A DNA stretch of 5,309 bases from Frankiales bacterium (lineage in GTDB: Bacteria; Actinomycetota; Actinomycetes; Mycobacteriales; SCTD01): NCBI GenBank assembly GCA_025965495.1, contig JAOPWW010000154.1:1-5309 (forward strand), read 5' to 3'. The translations under genes were made by a program, and so were the position numbers. Below the pieces are notes generated by a model. The model did no database searches and was not told the DNA's origin. It was given only the letters and a program-made list of their open reading frames with translations. Numbering within the stretch: the first letter of the stretch is position 1; each line of letters begins with the position of its first letter. Positions 1 through 5,309 of this stretch are shown piece by piece.

Positions 1-1926
1 GCGGTCGCGCTCCTGCGGCTGTCCGGGCGCACCGCCGCGCCGGCGCTGCTGCTGCCGCCACTCGGCGCCCTCGTCCTGCTCGGCGTGGGGTCGCTGCGCG
101 GACTGCGGTCGGCCCGCGACCTCGACCTGGTCTTCTCCGCCGCCTCGGCTGCCGACGACGACCCCGCCCGCGCGCTCCTCGCCGCCGCGGTCGCCGCCCT
201 CGGCGTGGCGCGCGGAGAGCTGCTGCTCGACCTGGACGACGGCCCGAGCAGCCTGCTGCACGTCGTCGGCGTCGCCGGCCTCCCCGGGGCGGCGCCCGCC
301 GACGCGGTCGCGGTCGCCGCCCTCGCCGTCCTGCTCCCCGCCCCGGTCCTGGTGCCCCGGTTCGACCCCGGGGACCGGGTCGGGCTGGCCGCGCTGGACC
401 CCGCCGTCGGGGCCTGGCTGCTCGTGCGGGGGTGCCTGGACCTCGTCGCGGCGCCCGTGCTGGTCGACGGCGTCGCGGTGGGCGTGCTGACCGTCTCCGG
501 ACGACCCCGGGGGGCTGCGTCGCTCGGGCGCGGGGACCTCGAGCTGCTGACTGCTCTCGCCGGACAGCTCGGGCTCCTGCTGGGTCGGGCCCGCCTGCGC
601 CGCCGGCTCGAGGACGTCGAGTCCAGCCACACCGCCCTGCAGCAGCAGGTCACCAGCGACGACCTCACCGGCCTCGCCCGCCGCCCCCTGTTCGTCGAGC
701 GGGTCGAGCAGGCCCTGACCCAGCGCGACGCCTCCGGCCGCGTCGCGGTGCTCTACGTCGACCTCGACGGCTTCAAGGGGATCAACGACCGCCTCGGGCA
801 CGCGGCCGGCGACAGCGTCCTGACGACCGTCGCCTCACGGCTGTCGGGCCTGCTGCGCAGCGGCGACACCGCCGCGCGGCTCGGGGGCGACGAGTTCGCG
901 GTGCTGCTGCTCGGCCTGGACGGGGCGGACCGGGCCACCCTGGTGGCCGCCCGCGTCCTGGACGCGCTGTCGCTGCCGCTGCGCCTGGCCGAGGAGCGGG
1001 TCGAGGTGCGGGCCTCCGTCGGGGTCGCGGTGGCCCGCGAGGGTGACGACGCGGCGTCGCTGCTGGCTCTCGCGGACGCCGCCATGTACGCCGCGAAGCG
1101 CTCCGGCGGGAGCCGCTGGAGCCTGTCCTCGCGGGAGGTCGCCGACGACGCCGGCGGCCTGTCGGCCCGCGTCGAGGTGCTGCTGGAGGGCCTGTCGGCG
1201 CCCGTCCTGCCCGGCGCGCTCGAGCTGCACTACCAGCCCTGCGTCGACCTGCGGACCGGCAGCGTCTCCGCTGTCGAGGCCCTGGTCCGGTGGCGCCACC
1301 CCGAGCTCGGCCTGGTCCCGCCCGCCGACTTCGTCCCCCTCGCCGAGCGGCTCGGGCGGATGGTGCCGCTCGGCCGTCAGGTCCTCGCCGAGGCGGTCCG
1401 GCAGGTGGCTGCGTGGGAGCGGGCCGGCGGCTCCCGGCTGGGGCTGCGGGTCAACCTCACCGCGAGCGAGCTGCGCGACCCCGGCCTGGAGACGGCGGTC
1501 CTGGCGGTGCTGCGCAGCCACGGCCTGGAGGGCGAGCGGCTGGTGCTGGAGGTCGGGGAGGACGCGCTGCTGGAGCCGCCGCCCCCCGCGATGGCGGCGC
1601 TGGCGGGCGCCGGGGTGCGCTTCGCGCTCGACGGCTTCGGTGTCGGGTCGGTCCCGCTCGGCCGGCTCGACCAGCTCCCGCTGCACAGCGTCAAGATCCC
1701 GGCCTCTCTGCTCGGGGAGGTCGGGGCGGCCTCGGCCTCCGGGCTGTCCGCCGGCCTCGTGGGCCTCGCCCGCAGCCTCGGCCTGCAGATCGAGGTCGAG
1801 GGCGTCGAGCTGCCCGCGCAGGAGGCGAGGGTGCGCGGCCTCGACGTCGACCGGGCCCAGGGCTTCCACTACGGTCGGCCCGAGCCGGCCTCCGAGGCGA
1901 GCCCCTGCGCGCGCACGGCCGGCTGA
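1..1926 (+). CDS. GAF-GGDEF-EAL cyclic-di-GMP signalling protein, 5' end outside the window
   Basis: Membrane-linked c-di-GMP turnover protein. The frame is open from base 1, and its first ~34 residues include a hydrophobic, probably transmembrane, stretch. The GTG at 85 is therefore unlikely to be the true start, and the gene probably begins upstream. 641 residues are visible (numbered here from base 1). A GAF-like sensor spans about 41-200, followed by a charged linker helix (about 197-218). The GGDEF domain (about 218-375) has DDLTGL, the metal ligand D254, N262 and D271 for guanine binding, an intact GGDEF (295-299) and an RxxD inhibitory site (RSGD, 286-289) at the canonical spacing, so diguanylate cyclase activity is expected. 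The EAL domain (about 400-632) keeps EAL (426-428), N485, E517, D544, K565, E600 and Q620. The usual DDFGTG reads DGFGVG (second Asp to Gly545), and KID reads KIP (Pro567). Phosphodiesterase activity is therefore doubtful. The input signal is unknown. Confidence 0.5.
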   Translation, partial: AVALLRLSGRTAAPALLLPPLGALVLLGVGSLRGLRSARDLDLVFSAASAADDDPARALLAAAVAALGVARGELLLDLDDGPSSLLHVVGVAGLPGAAPADAVAVAALAVLLPAPVLVPRFDPGDRVGLAALDPAVGAWLLVRGCLDLVAAPVLVDGVAVGVLTVSGRPRGAASLGRGDLELLTALAGQLGLLLGRARLRRRLEDVESSHTALQQQVTSDDLTGLARRPLFVERVEQALTQRDASGRVAVLYVDLDGFKGINDRLGHAAGDSVLTTVASRLSGLLRSGDTAARLGGDEFAVLLLGLDGADRATLVAARVLDALSLPLRLAEERVEVRASVGVAVAREGDDAASLLALADAAMYAAKRSGGSRWSLSSREVADDAGGLSARVEVLLEGLSAPVLPGALELHYQPCVDLRTGSVSAVEALVRWRHPELGLVPPADFVPLAERLGRMVPLGRQVLAEAVRQVAAWERAGGSRLGLRVNLTASELRDPGLETAVLAVLRSHGLEGERLVLEVGEDALLEPPPPAMAALAGAGVRFALDGFGVGSVPLGRLDQLPLHSVKIPASLLGEVGAASASGLSAGLVGLARSLGLQIEVEGVELPAQEARVRGLDVDRAQGFHYGRPEPASEASPCARTAG

Positions 1927-1942
1927 CCGTCCGCCTGGTCCT

Positions 1943-1947
1943 GGAGG
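1943..1947 (+). promoter_or_regulatory. Ribosome binding site for the DUF2505 gene
   Basis: GGAGG lies six bases before the GTG at 1954 and supports that start. It sits in the 27-base gap after the GGDEF-EAL stop codon. The gap has no evident promoter or terminator, so the two genes are probably cotranscribed. Confidence 0.5.
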
Positions 1948-1953
1948 TCCGCT

Positions 1954-2442
1954 GTGAGCAAGCCCGTGCACGTCGTCGTCGACGTGCCCACCGACGTCGA
2001 GGCGACCTGGGCGGCGCTGACCGGCCCCGGCTGGGCGCCGGCGAACGACGCCCGGTTCGACGACGGCAGCACGCTCGTGTCCCGTGAGGAGCTGCCCGAC
2101 GGCGGGCTCCGCGTGGTGCAGCGCCGCCGCCTGCCGGCCGGGATCCCGTCCTTCCTGCTGAAGTTCGCGCCGAAGGACGGCGCGGTCACGCAGACCGACG
2201 TGTGGGGGCCGGAGGTCGACGGGGTGCGCAGCGGCACCTGGGACGTCGCCTTCGCCGGCAGCCCGGGGGAGATCCGGGGCGCCACCCGCGTGGAGGCGGC
2301 CGGCACCGGCAGCCGGTGGGTGGTCGAGGGCCACGTCAAGGTCGGCATCCCCCTGGTGGGGGGCAGGGCCGAGAGCTACCTGGCGCCGCTGGTCGAGAAG
2401 CTCGTCAGCAAGCAGGGCGAGGTCCTGCGCAGCCTGCTCTGA
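1954..2442 (+). CDS. DUF2505 family protein (START/polyketide-cyclase-like fold)
   Basis: A 162-residue protein with no signal peptide or membrane segment, so probably cytoplasmic. The layout fits the DUF2505 family, found mainly in actinobacteria and related to START/SRPBCC lipid-binding folds. It opens with a beta strand followed by a helix (MSKPVHVVVDVPTDVEATW). A Leu-Pro-rich segment, LPAGIPSF, lies at about 60-67. Several antiparallel strands follow, including a GTWDVAF strand, then the characteristic VKVGIPLVGGR (128-138) leading into a long C-terminal helix with evenly spaced Leu/Val residues. The length is normal for the family. No catalytic residues are recognised and the biochemical role is unknown; the fold suggests binding of a hydrophobic ligand, which is inference. 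The GTG start is backed by a GGAGG site. The stop is one base before the terminator hairpin. Family assignment is by remembered pattern, not by a profile search. Confidence 0.5.
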   Translation: MSKPVHVVVDVPTDVEATWAALTGPGWAPANDARFDDGSTLVSREELPDGGLRVVQRRRLPAGIPSFLLKFAPKDGAVTQTDVWGPEVDGVRSGTWDVAFAGSPGEIRGATRVEAAGTGSRWVVEGHVKVGIPLVGGRAESYLAPLVEKLVSKQGEVLRSLL

Positions 2443-2443
2443 G

Positions 2444-2492
2444 CACGCAGAAGGCCCCCTCCCGCGGCGTGCGGGAGGGGGCCTTCTGCGTG
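2444..2492. terminator. Bidirectional intrinsic terminator between convergent genes
   Basis: This is a perfect 22-bp inverted repeat: the left arm at 2444-2465 (CACGCAGAAGG, then a C-rich run) is the exact reverse complement of 2471-2492, with a 5-base loop GGCGT. It lies one base after the stop of the plus-strand DUF2505 gene and six bases after the stop of the minus-strand binding-protein gene. It can therefore end transcription from both sides. There is no long T-tract outside the stem; the only T/A-richer bases are the AGAAGG/CCTTCT parts inside it. Such GC-rich hairpins are common between convergent genes in actinobacteria. Confidence 0.5.
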
Positions 2493-2498
2493 ACGGAC

Positions 2499-3749
2499 CT
2501 ACGGCAGGCTGGCCGCGTCCGCGGACTCGACCGGCTGGTCGCTCAGGAGCTTCGCGCCACCGGGCACGTCGGCCGGCTGCAGGATGTAGCTCTTGCGGCT
2601 CGGGCTCTTGCCGACGCCGACCGACAGGTCGAGCGGCACGGTGAGGCCCTGGGTGTCGACGCTGCTGAGCTGCTTCTTGGCGGCCAGCAGGCCGTCACGG
2701 GTGAGGTCCTTGTTCGCGCAGGCCTTCTCGAGGATCTGCTTCATGACCTCGCTCATGCCGGTGCCGAACACGACGCCCAGGCTCGGGGTCGAGCCGGAGT
2801 ACTTGGCCTGGTACTCCTTGAGCAGGTCGGCCTGGGAGTCGAAGGAGTTCACCGGCGAGGCCACGATCAGGTTCTTCTTGAGGGCCGCCGCGGCAGGGCT
2901 CTTCAGCAGGGCCGGCGAGAAGACCGGGTTGTTGCCGATGATCGGGACGTCGAGCCCGGCGGCCGACGCGACGGCGCCGACCGAGCCGGTCTGGCCGGGG
3001 GCGACGGTCAGCGCGATCGCCTTGACGCCCTGGCTCTTGAAGCTCGTGATCTGCGAGCTCATGTCCTTGTCGGTCGCCTTGATCTTCTGCTCGACGACGG
3101 TCAGGCCGTTCTTGGCCGCGAAGGCCTTGCTGCCCGCGAGGCCGTTGGCGCCGTACTCGCCCTCGAAGTAGATGTGCCCGATCTTGTCGCCCTTCTTGAT
3201 CAGGCCCTTGTCGAGCGCGTACTGCAGCCCGTTGTACATCTCGATGTCGTAGGTGGCGCCGACGACGGTGTTGCCCTCGGTGTCGGTGAGGTTGCGGGCC
3301 CACGCGGACGGGATGTTGATCATCTTGTCGCTGGTGAGGTTCGGCGCGAGCGCCGTGTTCAGCGGCGAGCCGATCGTCTGCTGCAGCGCGAGGATGCTGT
3401 CCTTCATGCCGCCGTACTGCTGCACGCCGGTCTGCGGCACGTAGCCGGTGTCCTGGATGTTCAGCTTGACGGTGTACTTCCCGCAGACCTTGTCGCCCTT
3501 GTTCTGCTTCTCCCAGTACAGGGTGTTGGCGTTCGTGATGTCCGTGCCCAGGGCCGCGAAGACGCCGGTGAGGTCGGTCAGGACCCCGAGGGTGATCTCG
3601 TTGCCGGAGATGCCCTGACCGGTCTTGACGTCGCCGGCCGCGGTCGTGCCGCCACCGCCGCCGTCGTTGGAGGCCTTGGTGCTGCAGCCGGTGGCTGCGG
3701 CAAGGAGGGCCGCCGTGAGCAGGACGGCCGTGCGCTTGCCGTGGGTCAT
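2499..3749 (-). CDS. LivK-type substrate-binding lipoprotein of an ABC importer (Peripla_BP_6)
   Basis: Extracytoplasmic solute receptor of 416 residues that would deliver ligand to the LivH/LivM permeases. It starts with MTHGKR and a hydrophobic stretch ending in a lipobox (ATGC, Cys22), so it should be a lipid-anchored exported protein. A Gly-rich flexible tether (about 23-45) follows. The type I binding fold runs from about 50 to 395: ITLGVLTDLTG (52-62) is the family's first strand, GHIYFEGEYG (191-200) matches the usual 'DxxYG' region, and PIIGNNPVFSP (269-279) is typical of the second lobe. Two further cysteines, Cys89 and Cys344, are present. The ligand is unknown; branched-chain amino acids are the family default, but amides, urea or aromatic acids are possible. 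The ATG at 3749 was chosen because it precedes the signal peptide and has a good AAGGGAG site. Although the frame stays open further upstream, that part lies inside livM. The start overlaps the livM stop as ATGA, suggesting translational coupling. Confidence 0.5.
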   Translation of the reverse strand: MTHGKRTAVLLTAALLAAATGCSTKASNDGGGGGTTAAGDVKTGQGISGNEITLGVLTDLTGVFAALGTDITNANTLYWEKQNKGDKVCGKYTVKLNIQDTGYVPQTGVQQYGGMKDSILALQQTIGSPLNTALAPNLTSDKMINIPSAWARNLTDTEGNTVVGATYDIEMYNGLQYALDKGLIKKGDKIGHIYFEGEYGANGLAGSKAFAAKNGLTVVEQKIKATDKDMSSQITSFKSQGVKAIALTVAPGQTGSVGAVASAAGLDVPIIGNNPVFSPALLKSPAAAALKKNLIVASPVNSFDSQADLLKEYQAKYSGSTPSLGVVFGTGMSEVMKQILEKACANKDLTRDGLLAAKKQLSSVDTQGLTVPLDLSVGVGKSPSRKSYILQPADVPGGAKLLSDQPVESADAASLP

Positions 3750-4975
3750 GTGGTGCTCCCTTGTGCTGGTGCGGTGGACGTGCCGGACGGTGCGGTGGTG
3801 CTGGCGGTGGTGCTCGTGGTGGTGCCCGTGGTGGTGGTCGTGGGGGTGCGGCGGCGTCGCCCGGTGCGCCCGCGGGCCAGGCCGGCGAGGCCGGCCGGCT
3901 GGAACAGGACGACGAGGATGATCGCGAGGCCGAACAGGATGCGGGCGCCCTGCGCGGCGTTGAGCCCGCCCTGCCCGGGTGCGGACAGGAACGGCAGGGT
4001 GTCGGCGTAGCGCTCGAACACGCGCGGGAGCGCCTGGACGAAGACGGCGCCGGCGACGGCTCCGCCGACCGAGCCGAGCCCGCCGAGCACGATCATGGCG
4101 AGGAACAGCACGGACAGGTCGAGGGTGAACGACTCGGGCGAGACCAGGCCGACGGACAGCGCGAACAGCACGCCGGACAGCCCGGCGTACATGGAGCTGA
4201 CCAGGAAGACCCGGGCCTTGTAGCCCTGGACGTTGACGCCCATGACGGCGGCGGCGGTCTCGCTGTCGCGCAGGGTCTGCAGGGCGCGGCCGGGGCGGCT
4301 GCGCAGCAGGTTGTGGGCGAACCACCAGGCGGCGGCGAGCAGGACCAGCCCGAGGTACCACTCGCGCTCGGCCTCGCCGAACGGGACCCCGGCGACGAAC
4401 AGGTCGGGGTCGCTGCTGGTGAAGCTGAAGCCCGGCAGGGCGAACGGCGGTGTGGTCCGCCCGTTGAAGCCGCCGGTGACGTAGGTCAGCGTGTTGAGCA
4501 GGTGCTGACCGACGAAGACCAGGCCGAGCGAGGCGACGCCCAGGTAGATGCCGCGCAGGCGGGCCGCGATCGGGCTGAACAGCACGCCCGCGAGGCCGGC
4601 CAGCAGGACCCCGGCGACCATCCCGATCACGGGAGACAGGCCCAGGCCGCCGACCTTGGTGGCGGTGCCGCCGGGGTCGCCGGAGACGAACGCGTAGGCG
4701 CTCGCGCCGACGGCGAGGAAGAAGGCGTGCGCCAGCGACAGCTGCCCGGTCGTGCCCACGAGCAGGTTCAGGCCGATGGCGCCGACGGCCGCGCCGCAGA
4801 CGCCGAACCCGACCTGGAGCCAGAAGCTCTCGACGTAGAAGGGCAGCAGCAGCAGGACCACGACGGCGACCAGGCCGAGCAGGAGCGCGACCGGCCTGCG
4901 CCTGCGGCCGGGGGACGCGGAGGCAGCGGGGGCGGCGACCTCGTCGCCGAGGGAGCGGGTGGCGGTGTCAGACAC
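3746..4975 (-). CDS. livM: LivM-type branched-chain amino acid ABC transporter permease with Thr-rich C-terminal tail
   Basis: Inner-membrane permease subunit of a HAAT-family importer, 409 residues, pairing with LivH. After a cytoplasmic N-terminus ending in RRRR (24-27) come about ten hydrophobic segments. Family signatures are GLNLLVG (68-74), TGQLSLAHA (76-84), RGIYLGVASL (141-150), TGGFNG (167-172), SPESF (279-283) and VLGGLGS (296-302). The ATPase-contact (EAA-like) loop RSRPGRALQTLRDSETAAA lies at about 225-243. The normal domain ends near 370. After an Arg-rich stop-transfer patch there is an extra 33-residue tail, 377-409, with 17 Thr and 5 Ser; it is low complexity and has no known role. 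The start is a GTG with AGGGAG seven bases upstream. It overlaps the livH stop by 8 bases (GTGTCTGA), and its own stop overlaps the binding-protein start by 4. Family assignment is secure; the substrate is not. Confidence 0.5.
   Translation of the reverse strand: MSDTATRSLGDEVAAPAASASPGRRRRPVALLLGLVAVVVLLLLPFYVESFWLQVGFGVCGAAVGAIGLNLLVGTTGQLSLAHAFFLAVGASAYAFVSGDPGGTATKVGGLGLSPVIGMVAGVLLAGLAGVLFSPIAARLRGIYLGVASLGLVFVGQHLLNTLTYVTGGFNGRTTPPFALPGFSFTSSDPDLFVAGVPFGEAEREWYLGLVLLAAAWWFAHNLLRSRPGRALQTLRDSETAAAVMGVNVQGYKARVFLVSSMYAGLSGVLFALSVGLVSPESFTLDLSVLFLAMIVLGGLGSVGGAVAGAVFVQALPRVFERYADTLPFLSAPGQGGLNAAQGARILFGLAIILVVLFQPAGLAGLARGRTGRRRRTPTTTTTGTTTSTTASTTAPSGTSTAPAQGSTT
3756..3762 (-). promoter_or_regulatory. 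Ribosome binding site for the substrate-binding protein
   Basis: AAGGGAG (read on the minus strand) lies six bases before the ATG at 3749. This fixes the binding-protein start and argues against the longer open frame upstream. The site lies inside the last codons of livM. Confidence 0.5.
3791..3847. repeat. GTG/GGT triplet-rich low-complexity stretch in the 3' end of livM
   Basis: An imperfect run of GGT and GTG triplets on the plus strand (ACC/CAC on the coding strand), interrupted by CT and CC dinucleotides. In the livM frame it encodes mostly threonine; in the frame of the downstream gene it would encode a histidine-rich string. The short GG runs could in principle form weak quadruplexes. 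The triplet pattern suggests growth by replication slippage, which is inference. Confidence 0.5.
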
Positions 4976-5309
4976 GGGTCAGCTCCCTGGTCCCGAACAG
5001 GCCGGACGGCCGCACCATCAGCACGAGGATCATCACGACGTAGGGGGCGACGTCGCTGAAGCCCCGGCCGAGGAACAGGAGCTTGTCCTGGTACCCGGCG
5101 GTCAGGGACTCGGTCAGCCCGATGACCAGGCCGCCCACCAGCGCACCGGCGGTCGAGTCCAGGCCCCCGAGGATCGCGGCCGGGAAGGCGCGCAGCGCGG
5201 TGAACTGGATGTCCGGGGCGACCCCGGGCGTGGGGCTGCCGGCGAGGAACAGGCCGGCGACCGCGGCCAGCGCGGAGCCGACGACCCAGGCGAGCGCCGA
5301 GACGCGGCC
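4968..5309 (-). CDS. livH: LivH-type branched-chain amino acid ABC transporter permease, C-terminal part
   Basis: The last 113 residues of a permease whose N-terminus lies beyond the right edge. The minus-strand frame is open from 5309 to the TGA at 4970-4968. It contains a membrane segment WVVGSALAAVAGLFLAG (8-24). The LivH signature AFPAAILGGLDSTAGALVGG (41-60) runs on into GLVIGLTE, followed by a last membrane helix (YVVMILVLMV) and the typical ending RPSGLFGTREL (100-110). It would form the membrane channel together with LivM. Its stop codon lies 8 bases inside livM, so the two are cotranscribed and probably translationally coupled. The operon promoter and any ATPase genes (livG/livF) must lie outside the window. 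Family assignment is strong; substrate is inferred from the family only. Confidence 0.5.
   Translation of the reverse strand, partial: GRVSALAWVVGSALAAVAGLFLAGSPTPGVAPDIQFTALRAFPAAILGGLDSTAGALVGGLVIGLTESLTAGYQDKLLFLGRGFSDVAPYVVMILVLMVRPSGLFGTRELTRV
4983..4988 (-). promoter_or_regulatory. Ribosome binding site for livM
   Basis: AGGGAG (minus strand) lies seven bases before the GTG at 4975. It is embedded in the codons for the Thr-Arg-Glu near the end of livH and decides the livM start. Confidence 0.5.

Noticed and set aside
85..1926. GTG at 85 as the true start of the GGDEF-EAL gene
   Set aside because: The frame is open to base 1 and encodes a plausible membrane helix that this start would cut in half; no ribosome binding site was seen before it.
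835..2334. 499-codon minus-strand open frame opposite the GGDEF-EAL and DUF2505 genes
   Set aside because: Its translation is Arg/Gly/Ala/Pro-rich with no recognisable domain; it is the usual antisense shadow of very GC-rich coding DNA.
3791..3847. CRISPR array or tandem-repeat locus
   Set aside because: Units are only three bases and irregular, there are no spacers, and the stretch lies within the livM frame.
2202..4010. 602-codon plus-strand open frame opposite the binding-protein gene
   Set aside because: Crosses the terminator and lies opposite a well-supported lipoprotein gene; composition is low complexity with no domain or ribosome binding site noted.
2499..4361. Longer 620-codon open frame for the binding protein, with a His-rich string just before residue 1
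   Set aside because: The extra 204 codons lie antiparallel to nothing but directly over livM in another frame. The His-rich string is the GTG/ACC repeat read out of frame. The ATG at 3749 has a ribosome binding site and starts a lipoprotein signal. A frameshift fusion of LivM to the binding protein through the repeat is conceivable but has no positive support.
3761..5059. 432-codon plus-strand open frame opposite livM
   Set aside because: Gly/Ala/Asp/Glu/Gln-rich shadow of the hydrophobic livM gene; no family resemblance.

Overview
The window is very GC-rich, with G or C at nearly every third codon position, GTG starts and purine-rich Shine-Dalgarno sites. Together with a DUF2505-family gene this points to a high-GC actinobacterium. 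I cannot name the genus from the sequence alone. The region is densely coding: there is no gene-free stretch over 300 bases, and the largest gaps are the 27 bases between the two plus-strand genes and the 56 bases that hold the terminator.

Left half (plus strand): the 3' part of a large c-di-GMP signalling protein (end of a membrane segment, GAF-like sensor, linker helix, GGDEF and EAL domains; 1-1926) is followed after 27 bases by a small DUF2505/START-like protein (1954-2442). The GGDEF half looks catalytically complete and carries a product-inhibition site. The EAL half has lost one metal-binding aspartate and other signature residues, so the protein is probably a cyclase whose EAL domain is inactive or serves as a receptor.

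Right half (minus strand, read right to left): the end of a LivH-type permease (5309-4968), a LivM-type permease (4975-3746) and a lipoprotein substrate-binding protein (3749-2499) form one operon with overlapping reading frames. They are the membrane and capture parts of a branched-chain-amino-acid-type (HAAT family) ABC importer. No ATPase gene lies in the window. The substrate cannot be fixed from sequence; branched-chain amino acids are the family default.

The two transcription units converge on a perfect 22-bp hairpin (2444-2492) that very likely terminates both. I found no phage, transposon, CRISPR, tRNA or rRNA sequence and no evidence of a new multi-gene system. The most notable oddities are the degenerate EAL domain and a threonine-rich low-complexity tail on LivM, encoded by a GTG-triplet repeat next to the binding-protein start.
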